From: Aminithiophilus ramosus
Lineage (GTDB): Bacteria > Synergistota > Synergistia > Synergistales > Aminithiophilaceae
Assembly: GCF_018069705.1 (NCBI RefSeq)
Contig: NZ_CP072943.1
Location: 62,001 to 126,000, forward strand
DNA: 64,000 nt
Direction: 5' to 3'
The first letter of the stretch is position 1, and every line of letters starts with the position of its first letter. A program made the translations under genes and the position numbers. The notes beneath the pieces are model-generated. The model was not told the origin of the DNA, did no database searches, and saw only the letters and a list, made by a program, of their open reading frames with translations. Of this stretch, positions 9,632 through 18,090 are shown piece by piece.

Positions 9632-9672
9632 AAAAAAAGAAGGGGGCCGCAAGGGGAGGTATCCCGCGGCCC
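9632..9672 (-). terminator. Intrinsic terminator of the cobalamin riboswitch
   Basis: On the minus strand GGGCCGC pairs with GCGGCCC, followed by CCTTCTTTTTTT. It sits between the cobalamin aptamer and the Shine-Dalgarno of the HAD gene, the standard place for a riboswitch expression platform that works by premature termination. Confidence 0.8.
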
Positions 9673-9747
9673 GGAGGATGGGGAGATGCTGACTCCAGGC
9701 CGCCTTCAAGCACCCCAAGCCGCTCCCTCGAGCGGGGTTTTGAGGAA

Positions 9748-9912
9748 AACGCCTGCGGATCGGTCTCCTGGCTTCCGATCGTTCTACTCCCGCGCCTTCC
9801 CGGAGTGGGGATGCTCCAGTGGCTTGCTGCGGTTTCGTCCCGGTTACAGTGGCGGGGCCGCGCCGGACTTTCACCGGCTTCCCGTCATCCGCGGCGACCT
9901 GGTTCAGACTCA
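9748..9912 (-). promoter_or_regulatory. Cobalamin riboswitch
   Basis: The minus strand has the conserved parts of the adenosylcobalamin aptamer in order: GGGAAGCCGGTGAAAGTCCGG-like core, GGCCCCGCCACTGTAA, then AGCCAGGAGACC (the B12 box, at 9773-9762 on the plus strand numbering). The strands GCGGAT (near 9892-9887) and ATCCGC (near 9760-9755) can close the structure. A terminator follows and then the HAD phosphatase gene. In the family, cobalamin binding represses the downstream gene. The 5' end touches the stop of the HD-GYP gene upstream, so the leader must start from a promoter inside or just before that gene end. Confidence 0.93.
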
Positions 9913-9914
9913 CT

Positions 9915-11081
9915 TTACACCTTGGCGGCCCCTTTTTCAACGCCCTCTTTTCCCCCTTTTTCGCGCTCTTTTTCCGCCTCGTCGGAGCCGTCCCCTTCGG
10001 GCTCTCCGTCGAGGACGGCTCCGATCTCCAGGTCGGGATACTGCCTCATGTCGAGGGTCAGGGGGCGGCTGAGGGGGCCCGTCCGCTCGTGGCGGACGAT
10101 GCGGACCTGAGGGCGCAGGGTGTCGTCGACGAAGCAGTCGGTGACCATGCCGATGTGGCCCGTGGAGAGGTAGAGCCAGGTCCCGATGGGATAGGGGGTG
10201 ACGATTTTCTGGTAGATGTCGACGACGGCTGGGTCGAAGAGGCCTCCCGACTCGGCGGTGATCTGGGCGAAGGCCTCGTAGGGGCGCAGGGCCTCCCGCC
10301 AGGGGCGGCGCGAGACGAGGGCGTCGTGGACGTCGGCGACGGCGACGATGCGGCTGAAGAGGTGGATCGCCTCGCCTTTCAGGCCCGACGGGTAGCCGCT
10401 GCCGTTCCATCTCTCCTGATGCTGGAGGGTGACGATGCGTGCCGTGGGCCAGACGTTGCCGTAGCCCTCGAGAAGCTCCCATCCGAAGCGGGGGTAGTGG
10501 TAGAGAAGTTCCCGCTCCTCGCGGCTCAGGGGGCCCGACCGGGTGAGGATCCGGCTGGGGATGAAGGCCTTGCCGATGCCGGCCAGAAGGGCACCCAGGC
10601 CGAGGTTGTGCAGCTGCGCCTCGGGGAGGGCCATCCTCCGGCCGATCATCATGGAGAGGATCATGGTCTGGACGCTGTGCTGGTAGGAGTAGCCGTCGTT
10701 GCTGCGGACGTCGAGGAGGTGGACGACGAGGTCGGGCTGGCTGAGGACTTCGTCGAGGACGGAGCGGACGACGTCGAAGAGCTGGTCGAAGTCGGCGACG
10801 AGGGCGGCCTTGGTGCTGTTCCGGGTGGCGTCCTCGTAGGTCCGATGGAGTTCCCTGATGGCCCTTCCCAGGTTCCGGTGGCTGATGAGGGGACGCACCT
10901 CCAGATCGGGAAAGCGATCGTCCCGGACGTAGACGAAGGGGACCTCCATCCGGTCCAGCATGCCGACGAGTCTCTCGTTCAGCTGAATCCCCTCGGCAAG
11001 CAGAAGGGTTCCCTTTTCCGAGTAGAGGGGACGGGCGAGAATCATCTGAGGTTTGAGGGAGCGGGTATAGACGAGCTTCAT
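9915..11081 (-). CDS. HD-GYP-type domain protein with degenerate metal site
   Basis: A 388-residue cytoplasmic protein with no membrane helix. The ATG at 11081 has GGAGGG upstream. The fold markers of HD-GYP phosphodiesterases are present in order: QHSVQTMILSMMIG, LLAGIGKAFIP, YHYPRFGWELL and QERWNGSGYPSGLKGE. The defining HD pair in the second motif (normally LLHDIGK) is replaced by AG, and the usual HHE before the GYP loop reads QHQE. Several metal ligands of a cyclic-di-GMP phosphodiesterase are therefore missing, so a catalytic role is doubtful and a binding or scaffolding role more likely. The C-terminus (about 30 residues) is a charged Glu/Lys/Gly-rich tail. The stop abuts the cobalamin riboswitch. 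Confidence 0.82.
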   Translation of the reverse strand: MKLVYTRSLKPQMILARPLYSEKGTLLLAEGIQLNERLVGMLDRMEVPFVYVRDDRFPDLEVRPLISHRNLGRAIRELHRTYEDATRNSTKAALVADFDQLFDVVRSVLDEVLSQPDLVVHLLDVRSNDGYSYQHSVQTMILSMMIGRRMALPEAQLHNLGLGALLAGIGKAFIPSRILTRSGPLSREERELLYHYPRFGWELLEGYGNVWPTARIVTLQHQERWNGSGYPSGLKGEAIHLFSRIVAVADVHDALVSRRPWREALRPYEAFAQITAESGGLFDPAVVDIYQKIVTPYPIGTWLYLSTGHIGMVTDCFVDDTLRPQVRIVRHERTGPLSRPLTLDMRQYPDLEIGAVLDGEPEGDGSDEAEKEREKGGKEGVEKGAAKV

Positions 11082-11166
11082 GGCCTCATCCCTCCCGGAC
11101 GGTTTCGGCTCGCATTCTTTTCGGAGGATTCATTCAGGACGATCATAGCATTCCGAGGGGCTTTCG

Positions 11167-11925
11167 TCATGTGAGGGCGGCGCAGGACAGGAGAGCCGCC
11201 ACCTCTCCGGCCACTTCGCAGGCGCCCAGGACGTCTCCGTTCGTGCCGCCCAGGCGTTTTTCGGCGACGGCGACGAGGCCGGAGGCGACGAGGGAGGCGG
11301 CCAGGAGGGAGGCGAGCCAGAGCTGCGGCGCCAGAGGGAGGAAGAGGCCTGCCGCCGTCAGGGCCAGGAGGAGGTGCCTCGTGGAGAAGGAGAGGACGAT
11401 CTCCCGTCCCAGCCCGGACTCCCAGGGGTAGGTCCCCAGACGGGCGGCCAGGCAGAGGCCGAAACGCCCCGCCAGGGCGGCCATGAAGAGGGCCCTCGCC
11501 GCCTCGAGGGCCTCCATGGAGGCGACGAGGGAGGTCCAGAGGCCCAGGGCGACGACGAGGGCCACGGCGCCGAAGCCGCCGAGACGGCTGTCCTTCATGA
11601 CGGCCCTCATGGCCTCTCCCTTCTTGTGACTTCCCAGCCCGTCGGCCAGGTCGGAGAAACCGTCGAGATGGAGGCTCCAGCCGCAGAGGATGTAGCCGGC
11701 CAGGGCGATCCAGGCGGCCCCCGAGCCCCCGACGAGGGGACGGGCCAGGAGGTGGAGGGCGGCCGAGAGGGCGCCCAGGAGGGCGCCGACGAAGGGGGCC
11801 AGAGGCAGGGCGTCGGCCAGGGATAGGGGTTCCCGGGGCCAGAGGCGGCGAGGGACGGGCAGGGCCGTCAGGAAGCCCAGGAGGAGGAAAAGGCTCTTGT
11901 CCGGGCGGGTCCTCTCAGCGGCCAT
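11167..11925 (-). CDS. cobS: Adenosylcobinamide-GDP ribazoletransferase CobS
   Basis: A 252-residue integral membrane enzyme with about six hydrophobic segments. The family motifs are clear: LDGFSDLADGLGS near residue 88, MRAVMKDSRLGGFGA near 105-120, and GGTNGDVLGACEV near the C-terminus. CobS joins adenosylcobinamide-GDP with alpha-ribazole (or its phosphate) to complete the nucleotide loop of cobalamin. It overlaps cobU by 11 bases, so the two form an operon and act in consecutive steps. Confidence 0.95.
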   Translation of the reverse strand: MAAERTRPDKSLFLLLGFLTALPVPRRLWPREPLSLADALPLAPFVGALLGALSAALHLLARPLVGGSGAAWIALAGYILCGWSLHLDGFSDLADGLGSHKKGEAMRAVMKDSRLGGFGAVALVVALGLWTSLVASMEALEAARALFMAALAGRFGLCLAARLGTYPWESGLGREIVLSFSTRHLLLALTAAGLFLPLAPQLWLASLLAASLVASGLVAVAEKRLGGTNGDVLGACEVAGEVAALLSCAALT

Positions 11926-12484
11926 CGTCGAGGCCTCCCTTGAGGACCAGGGGCAGCCCGGCGACGACGAGAAGAGCCGTCTCGGCCCTGGCGGCGCCGA
12001 TCTGGTTGGCCCTTCCCTGAAGGTCGCGGAAGCGCCGTCCCATGCGGTTGGGAGGTACGAGATCCATGCCCACCTCGTTGGAGACGACGATGAAGCGCTC
12101 CGCCTTCCCGGCGGCGTCGAAAAGGGCTTCGACGGAGGCCAGGATCTTCCGTTCCCCCTCGTGCCAGAGGGTCTCGTCGTCGGATTCGACGGCAGGATCG
12201 GCCAGAAAGAGGCGCGAGAGCCAGACGGTGAGGCAGTCCATGAGGACCACCCCTTCCAGTCCTTCCACGAAGGCCGGAAGGGCCTGGGGCTCCCCCTCCC
12301 AGGTCCGCCACTCTCGGGGGCGGCTCGCGCGGTGGAGGTCGATTCGCCGGGCCATCTCGGCGTCGCCCGCCTCGGCCGTGGCGATGTAGGTCACGTCGGA
12401 GCCGCCCCAACGGAGGGCCAGAGACTCGCCGAGGCGGCTTTTCCCGCTGCGGGCCCCGCCGAGGAGGAAGATTCTCTCTCCCAA
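11915..12484 (-). CDS. cobU: Adenosylcobinamide kinase / guanylyltransferase CobU
   Basis: A 189-residue protein, normal for CobU/CobP. The TTG at 12484 has AAGGTG 8 bases upstream; no ATG or GTG lies between it and the P-loop. GGARSGKSR (residues 9-17) is the P-loop, the TWEGEPQALP region includes the guanylylation neighbourhood and MDCLTVWLS is the Walker B-like stretch. The enzyme phosphorylates adenosylcobinamide and transfers GMP to it, giving the substrate of CobS, whose gene overlaps the 3' end. A promoter with good spacing sits just upstream. No riboswitch is visible in front of this gene, in contrast to the HAD gene at 8.8 kb. Confidence 0.95.
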   Translation of the reverse strand: MGERIFLLGGARSGKSRLGESLALRWGGSDVTYIATAEAGDAEMARRIDLHRASRPREWRTWEGEPQALPAFVEGLEGVVLMDCLTVWLSRLFLADPAVESDDETLWHEGERKILASVEALFDAAGKAERFIVVSNEVGMDLVPPNRMGRRFRDLQGRANQIGAARAETALLVVAGLPLVLKGGLDDGR

Positions 12485-12520
12485 GGATCGTCACCTTCTT
12501 TTCTGAGTTTAATTTACTGG

Positions 12521-12549
12521 AGTATAGTCCGACGGAAAGATACAAGCAA
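12521..12549 (-). promoter_or_regulatory. Promoter of cobUS
   Basis: On the minus strand TTGCTT (12549-12544), a 17-base spacer and TATACT (12526-12521) precede the TTG start of cobU by about 40 bases. The -10 box matches 5 of 6 consensus bases and the -35 box 4 of 6. Confidence 0.6.
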
Positions 12550-12595
12550 GAGCTAATCTGAATCGATCTTTCCCGGCGGGAAGGGCGCTTTTGGG

Positions 12596-12601
12596 TATAA
12601 T
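12596..12601 (+). promoter_or_regulatory. -10 box of the threonine-dehydratase-like gene
   Basis: A perfect TATAAT lies 38 bases before the ATG at 12640, in the spacer divergent from cobU. No convincing -35 box is visible 16-18 bases upstream, so activation by a protein or an alternative -35 contact is possible. Confidence 0.45.
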
Positions 12602-12639
12602 TTACCGGTGAAGCATCTCATTTTAGGGAGGTCCTTGTC

Positions 12640-13620
12640 ATGGAGCCTTTTGTCGCCCCGACGATCACCGATCTGCTCAAGGCCCGGCGCTTTCTCCAGG
12701 GGAGGGTGCGCCACACGCCGACGGAGCTCTCTCTCCCCCTGAGCGATCTCGTGGGAACGCCCGTCTTCGTCAAGTGGGAGAACCGTCAGATCTGCGGCTC
12801 CTTCAAGCTGCGGGGGGCCCTGAACAAAATGTATTCCCTGTCGGCCGACGAGCGCGGCCGCGGCGTCGTGACGGCCTCGAGCGGCAACCACGGCCAGGGT
12901 GTGGCCATGGCCGCGGCCCTTCTGGAGCTGAAGGCCCTCATCTGTGTTCCCGGCAGCTGTCCCGAGACGAAACAGACCGCCATCAGGCGTCTCGGCGGCG
13001 ACTGGGTCGAGCTCCGCGTCGTGGGCCATCTCTACGACGATGCCGAGAGGGAGGCCCATGAGGCGGCCGAGAGGGAGGGGAAGACCTACATCTCCTCCTT
13101 CGAGGACCGCCACGTCGTCGCCGGAGCGGGAACGCTGGGGCTGGAGCTGCTCTGCGACGAGCCCGAGATCGACGTCATCGTCACGCCCGCCGGCGGAGGC
13201 GGGCTGATGAACGGCATCGCCATCGCCGCCAGGACCCTCCGTCCCTCGGTGGAGATCTGGGGCGTCCAGTCCGTCGCCTCCCAGCCCTGGGTCCTCTCCT
13301 GGCCCGGAGGGAAGGTCGTCGAGACGACCTACGACGACTCCCTGGCCGACGGCCTGACGGGGTCCATTCCCCAGAGCCTGCTCACCCTGGCCAAGGAGCG
13401 CGTGGCGGGGATCCTGGCCGTGACGGAGGAGGATATCGCCGAGGCCATCGCCTTCTGCCACAGGGCCCATCATCAGGTCGTCGAGGGGGCCGGAGCCGTC
13501 GGCGTCGCCGCCCTCATGAAGGGCAGGGTGGACGTGGCGGGCCGTCGCGTCGCCGTCGTCATCTCCGGGGGGAACATCGACGAGAGGCCCCTCCTCGACG
13601 TCCTCAACCGCTACGCCTGA
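12640..13620 (+). CDS. Threonine/serine dehydratase-like PLP enzyme (fold type II), no ACT domain
   Basis: A 326-residue protein. The ATG has GGGAGG 7-10 bases upstream. GSFKLRGALNK (residues 48-58) holds the PLP-binding lysine, SSGNHGQGVA binds the substrate carboxylate and PAGGGGLMNGIA is the glycine loop that holds the PLP phosphate. The protein ends right after the catalytic domain, without the regulatory ACT domain of biosynthetic IlvA, so it resembles catabolic threonine dehydratase (TdcB) or serine/threonine dehydratases that produce 2-oxobutyrate or pyruvate plus ammonia. Diaminopropionate or hydroxyaspartate lyase activity cannot be excluded. It fits an amino-acid fermenting organism. 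It stands alone, between cobU and the convergent large AsmA-like gene. Confidence 0.85.
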   Translation: MEPFVAPTITDLLKARRFLQGRVRHTPTELSLPLSDLVGTPVFVKWENRQICGSFKLRGALNKMYSLSADERGRGVVTASSGNHGQGVAMAAALLELKALICVPGSCPETKQTAIRRLGGDWVELRVVGHLYDDAEREAHEAAEREGKTYISSFEDRHVVAGAGTLGLELLCDEPEIDVIVTPAGGGGLMNGIAIAARTLRPSVEIWGVQSVASQPWVLSWPGGKVVETTYDDSLADGLTGSIPQSLLTLAKERVAGILAVTEEDIAEAIAFCHRAHHQVVEGAGAVGVAALMKGRVDVAGRRVAVVISGGNIDERPLLDVLNRYA

Positions 13621-13640
13621 GACGCGGGAGCCGGTCCGGT

Positions 13641-16600
13641 CTAGTTGTAGAAGGAGCCGTCGTCGGGCGCCTCGTCGTCGGTCCCCAGGATCTGGATCAG
13701 GATCTGGTCGAGAATCTGTTGGGTGATCTGGCTGCCCATCTCGGAGCTGCCCTTGCGGACGCCCTGGCCCGTCGGAAATTCGAGACGGAAGGTGAACTGC
13801 TGGGCGTCGCTTCGGTCCTTGGGGTCGGAGGCGCCCGAGGGGATGGGCGTACTCCTCTGTTGGCTCTGCCGGATGGTGAAGTCCTTCAGCAGGGGAGTCT
13901 CCCAGTCTCCGACGAGGCGCAGGCTCACTTCGCGGAAGTCGCGGCCCGTGACGTTGCCCAGGAGGCCGCTCAGAAAGCCCTTGACCATGGCCTGGGAGGT
14001 CTCGGCGAGAGCCAGCTTGGAGAAGGCGCCCAGGAGGGCGCTGAAGGCCTGAAGGTTCACCTCGCCGTAACAGGCGATGTCGAGGTCCTTGCCCGGCGTG
14101 AGGTCCCCGTCGAAGGAGAGGTAGCGGTAGAGGCCGTTTCCCGACGGGGCGGCGGCGCGGCTGCCGGGGAGGAGGTAGAGGGTCTTGCCGTCGATGACGT
14201 AGTTGACGGCAAGGGACCGGTAGGGGATGGGGCCGCCCGCTTTGGAGAGGGCCGAAAAGCCCTCGGCCTGGCCGTCGGCGACGGTCAGATTTCCCCGGCC
14301 GTCGAGGAGCATGGCGCGGCCGTAGGTCCCGGACAGGCTGATCTGGAGGTCGGTCTTTCCCGAAAAGGAGCCCTCCAGGTCCAGGCCGTCGGCCAGGGCC
14401 GGGGCCAGATCGAAGCCTCTGACGGAGAGGTTGCCTCCCCAGATTTCCTCGTCGAGGCCCAGCGACCACTGGGTTTCGACGGCGCCGCCGTAGAAGGTCC
14501 CTTTTCCCTCTTCGATGGTGAGATAACGGTCCAGGACGAGGAAGGGGATCTGGAGATCGTCGAGGCGCAGGCCTCCGAGGCGCAGCGACGGCGAGGTGAG
14601 GGAGCCCGTGGCGGAGAAGGTCGTCCCCAGTTGGGCGTCGAGGCTGATGTCGAAAAGGCCTCCCGTCCTCTTCGGGTCGGCGGCGGAGGCGAAGACGGCC
14701 AGATCGAGTTTTTTGCCGGCCAGGGAAAAGCTCCCTCTCAGGGGGTCCAGGGCGAAACTCCCCCGGGCCTCCAGGGCCGACGTCCCGATCTGTCCCTTTG
14801 CGGCGGTGATCTCGAGGCGCTCCCTGTCGGCCCGGGCCTGGAGGGCGACGTCGGAGAGGGAGAAGTCGCCCACCTTGAAGGTGGGGACGGTCAGCTCCGT
14901 TTCGAGCTGCACCGTCTTGCCCGTGCCCGAAAGCCGGGCCGAGCCCGAGAGGAGGCCTCCGACGGTGAAGGCCAGGTCGTTTCTTCCCGGGAAGGTCGTC
15001 ATGTCGAGGCCGTCGAGGCGGACCTCGATGGCGGCTCCCGTCTCCTTCCGGAAGGAGCCGGACAGAGAGGCCTTTCCCCCGAGCAGGGCAAGAGAGGCCC
15101 TTTCGACGACGAGGCGGTCGCCGTCGAGGGAGAAACGACCCTCGACGGCCTCGACGGGGACGGACCAGGCCGTGGCCCGTCCCTCTCGGACGTGGAGAAG
15201 GAGCTTCGGCCCGGCGAGGGGACCTTCGAGGAGGTAGCCTCCGGAAAGAGAGCTCGACAGGCTTCCCTCGGCGATCGTCCCCTCCAGGGCCTTTTCGGCC
15301 AGGGGGAGGCGGAGAAAGTCGCCCTGGAGCTTCATCGAGGGCGTCGCCGTCAGTTCGATTTTCCCCCTGCCCGTGATTTCCCCGCCCAGGAGAGGGCCGC
15401 TGAGGGCGTCGAGGGCGAGGCTCTTGCCGTCGTAGCGGGCCTCGACGGCGAAGGGCCCTCCCCTGATTCCGCCGAGGGCGACGTCGTCGACGGAGAGAGA
15501 GGCCGTCCACAGGGGCCGATCGAGAGGCCCCTCCAGTTTCCACGAGCCCTGGGAGTCCCCGACGTCGAAGCCGTCGGGGACGAAAAGGCCGAGGGCGAGG
15601 TCGCGGACCCGGCCCGTCAGGGCCAGGGAGGGGGTGGCCGTTCCGAAGAGGGAGACGATTCCCGCGCCCTCGACAACGGCCCCTTCCCATTCTCCCCGGA
15701 TCTTCTCGATGACGGCGTCGCCGTTTCGGACGGAGAAGCGGGCCTCGAAGTTTCCGAGGGGCTTCCCGCAGAGGCGGATCTTGTCCGAACGGATCGTCCC
15801 CTCGTAGGCGGGAGAGGCGGCCGGTCCTCGGAGGGTCATGGTCCCGGCCAGGTCTCCTTCGGGGAGGAGGGCTTCGAGCCAGCCGAAACGGGCCCGGAGT
15901 CTGTGGAGAACGAGGGCGTTCGTGGAAAAGCGGAGATCGAGGGTCGTCCTGTCGTCGAGGGCGACCGTTCCCGCCACATCGACGGGCGCCGCTACCCAGC
16001 GGCCGCTTCCCCTGAGGGAGATGGAGCCTCTCCCGTCGAGGAGGAGTTCGGCGCCGAAGGCCGAGGCCTTCTGACCGGCCAGAAAAGCCTCGGCGTCGAC
16101 GAAGCGGACCCTTCCGGCCAGGTTCGACGTGGGGCCTTTCAGGTCGACGGCGATGGCGGCAAGAGAACCCGAGGCGAAGGAGAGCCAGGGGAAGGCCTTC
16201 TGCCAGCTTCCGATGTCGAGGTTCTCCCCTTCGAGGTCGATGGAGAGGGCCAGCCTCTCGCCGCCGAAGTCCAGATCCAGGTCGCCCCTGACGGGCGAGC
16301 CGTTGGCACGGCTGGCGATCTCGGCGAAGGAGAGGTGCCTTTCCTTCCACGTCCATCGGGCGCGGAAATCGTCGAGGGCGATGCCGACGGCCTGGCCTCG
16401 GGGGAGGTGGAGCGTCCCCGAAAGCGTCGAGGGGCCCTCCCCTCCCAGGGAGAAGGTGACGTCGGGCCTGCCTGAAAGACCGGCCCCGGTCACGCCGGGG
16501 AAGAGCAGGGACAGCTCGCTCAGGTCCAGGGGGGAAGCCCGCCCGGAGAGGGCCAGAGGCGTCAGCGTCCCCGCCAGCTGGAGTCGGCTGTTGCCCAGGG

Positions 16601-17186
16601 AGAGGGAGCCCTCTTCGAGGGAGAGCCTGCCCTCCTTCTGAAGGAGGCGGAGCTTTCCCCTGAAGGGGAGTCCCCGCAAGCGTCCTTCGGCCTCGACGAC
16701 GGCTCCGTCGCTCCGGCTGTCCCAGGTGCCCCGGGCGACGTCGACGGCCTCCCCGCCGGGGGCGAGGAGGTGGGCCTCGATGATTTCGAGGCGCCTGATC
16801 CCCTGCGGCAAGGTGGGGCAGCCCGAGGAGGCGGAGGGGCTCAGACAGGAGAGGTCCAGGGAGAGTCCTTTCAGGCGCAGGAGGGAGATGGCGACCTCTC
16901 CGGCCATGAGGGAGCGGAGGGAGAGGTGGATTTCGACGGCCTCGCCCGAGGCCAGAACCGCTCCCTCCCTCTCGATGGAGAGGCCGTCGGCCCGGTACCC
17001 CCTGAGGGGGTTGCCCCGGAGGGAGGCCACGACGAGACGACCGCCCAGGGCCTTTTCCAGCTCGGCCTGGGCGACGAGACGAAGGCGGTCGCTCCCGAGG
17101 TTCGACCGGGAGACGACGTAGATGAGGATGAGGGGGACGATGACGAGGACAAGTCCTCCCAGCAGGACGCGCGCTTTGCGTGAAAT
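13641..17186 (-). CDS. Large AsmA/TamB-like envelope protein, probable ATT start
   Basis: The frame encodes about 1181 residues. The N-terminus has one membrane anchor (residues about 8-27), then a very long periplasmic region rich in repeated beta-strand patterns of the type seen in AsmA and TamB (many short stretches like SGSARLSG, LEGPLAGPKLLLHV, GLFDISLDAQLG). Proteins of this class bridge the envelope and carry phospholipids to the outer membrane. No ATG, GTG or TTG is available in frame before the GTG at 17030, which would cut off the membrane anchor. An ATT at 17186 lies 7 bases after a perfect AGGAGGA (17200-17194) and gives a full anchor. The C-terminus reads FTFRLEFPTGQ and ends with a Gln/Ile-rich helix. 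It is convergent with the dehydratase gene. The family call is by architecture, not by a single motif. Confidence 0.75.
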   Translation of the reverse strand: MSRKARVLLGGLVLVIVPLILIYVVSRSNLGSDRLRLVAQAELEKALGGRLVVASLRGNPLRGYRADGLSIEREGAVLASGEAVEIHLSLRSLMAGEVAISLLRLKGLSLDLSCLSPSASSGCPTLPQGIRRLEIIEAHLLAPGGEAVDVARGTWDSRSDGAVVEAEGRLRGLPFRGKLRLLQKEGRLSLEEGSLSLGNSRLQLAGTLTPLALSGRASPLDLSELSLLFPGVTGAGLSGRPDVTFSLGGEGPSTLSGTLHLPRGQAVGIALDDFRARWTWKERHLSFAEIASRANGSPVRGDLDLDFGGERLALSIDLEGENLDIGSWQKAFPWLSFASGSLAAIAVDLKGPTSNLAGRVRFVDAEAFLAGQKASAFGAELLLDGRGSISLRGSGRWVAAPVDVAGTVALDDRTTLDLRFSTNALVLHRLRARFGWLEALLPEGDLAGTMTLRGPAASPAYEGTIRSDKIRLCGKPLGNFEARFSVRNGDAVIEKIRGEWEGAVVEGAGIVSLFGTATPSLALTGRVRDLALGLFVPDGFDVGDSQGSWKLEGPLDRPLWTASLSVDDVALGGIRGGPFAVEARYDGKSLALDALSGPLLGGEITGRGKIELTATPSMKLQGDFLRLPLAEKALEGTIAEGSLSSSLSGGYLLEGPLAGPKLLLHVREGRATAWSVPVEAVEGRFSLDGDRLVVERASLALLGGKASLSGSFRKETGAAIEVRLDGLDMTTFPGRNDLAFTVGGLLSGSARLSGTGKTVQLETELTVPTFKVGDFSLSDVALQARADRERLEITAAKGQIGTSALEARGSFALDPLRGSFSLAGKKLDLAVFASAADPKRTGGLFDISLDAQLGTTFSATGSLTSPSLRLGGLRLDDLQIPFLVLDRYLTIEEGKGTFYGGAVETQWSLGLDEEIWGGNLSVRGFDLAPALADGLDLEGSFSGKTDLQISLSGTYGRAMLLDGRGNLTVADGQAEGFSALSKAGGPIPYRSLAVNYVIDGKTLYLLPGSRAAAPSGNGLYRYLSFDGDLTPGKDLDIACYGEVNLQAFSALLGAFSKLALAETSQAMVKGFLSGLLGNVTGRDFREVSLRLVGDWETPLLKDFTIRQSQQRSTPIPSGASDPKDRSDAQQFTFRLEFPTGQGVRKGSSEMGSQITQQILDQILIQILGTDDEAPDDGSFYN

Positions 17187-17280
17187 GGGCCTTTCCTCCT
17201 GTCCGTCGGTCGCGTCGGGCCCGTGCTATGATCGGGACGGAGCGAGGGTATCGTAGGCTGAGTCGAAAGGAAGTGACGTC

Positions 17281-18090
17281 GTGGACTCCCTCGACGGGAA
17301 GGCGCACCATCTGGAGACGATTCTGGCGGCGATGGATCACGCCGTCGTCCTCTATTCGGGCGGAGTCGACAGCTCCCTTGTAGCATATCTGGCCCGCCGT
17401 GTCATCGGCGAAAGGGCCTGGGCCGTGACCCTTCTTTCTCCCCTGTCCCCGCCCGGCGAGGTGGAGAGGGCCCGGGCCTTCGCCGCCGAGGCCCGTCTCG
17501 GCCTGGCGGAGATCGCCGTCGACGAGACGGCTCTCCCCGAATTCGCCGCCAATCCTCCCCATCGCTGTTACCTCTGTCGGAAGGTCCGACAGGAGGTGGT
17601 CCGGCGCTGGGCCGCCCCTCGCGGTTTTTCCCTTCTTCTGGATGGCATGAACGTCTCCGATCTCGACGACGATCGGCCGGGGATGAGGGCCGCCGACGAG
17701 GAGGGCGTCCGCCATCCCCTCATCGAGGCCGCCTTCGCCAAGGCCGACGTGCGGGACCTCTCCCGCCGTCTGGGCCTCTCGGGGTGGGACCGTCCGGCCC
17801 AGCCCTGTCTGGCCAGCCGTTTCCCCCACCGTTTCGCCCTCGACGGGGAGCGCCTCGACCGCGTCGCCAGGGCCGAGGCGTTTCTGAAGGACCTCGGCCT
17901 GGAGGCGTTTCGCGTCCGCCACCTGCCCTACAGGACGGCCGTCGTCGCCGCCTCGCGGCCCGAGGTCCTTCTGGAAAGGCGTCAGGAAATCCTGAGGACT
18001 CTGGGCGGTCTGGGATTCGATTTCGTCACCGTCGATCTCGAAGGCCTCGTCTCGGGGAGCCTCAACAGGACAAAGGAGGAAGAGCGATGA
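17281..18090 (+). CDS. larE: LarE, ATP-dependent sulfur transferase for the nickel pincer cofactor
   Basis: A 269-residue protein. The GTG start has AAGGAAG 8 bases upstream. YSGGVDSSLVAYLA (residues 24-37) is the PP-loop that adenylates the substrate carboxylate. A CxxC pair lies in HRCYLCRK near residue 97, and a third cysteine in AQPCLASRFPHRF near residue 178. LarE in Lactobacillus uses a single sacrificial cysteine at the last position, whereas a three-cysteine type (as in Thermotoga) is reported to hold a [4Fe-4S] cluster that carries the sulfur; the residues here match the latter. It overlaps larC by 4 bases (ATGA), so they are co-translated. The partner larB and a lactate racemase larA are not in the window. 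Confidence 0.92.
   Translation: MDSLDGKAHHLETILAAMDHAVVLYSGGVDSSLVAYLARRVIGERAWAVTLLSPLSPPGEVERARAFAAEARLGLAEIAVDETALPEFAANPPHRCYLCRKVRQEVVRRWAAPRGFSLLLDGMNVSDLDDDRPGMRAADEEGVRHPLIEAAFAKADVRDLSRRLGLSGWDRPAQPCLASRFPHRFALDGERLDRVARAEAFLKDLGLEAFRVRHLPYRTAVVAASRPEVLLERRQEILRTLGGLGFDFVTVDLEGLVSGSLNRTKEEER

Noticed and set aside
13719-16475. A 918-residue plus-strand open frame inside the AsmA-like gene
   Set aside because: It is the antisense of a supported gene, with extreme Gly/Glu/Val composition and no domain.
12553-17922. A 1789-residue open frame on the minus strand
   Set aside because: It is antisense to or out of frame with the dehydratase, the AsmA-like gene and larE. Its translation is Arg/Pro/Gly-rich without domains, as expected of a shadow frame in GC-rich DNA.
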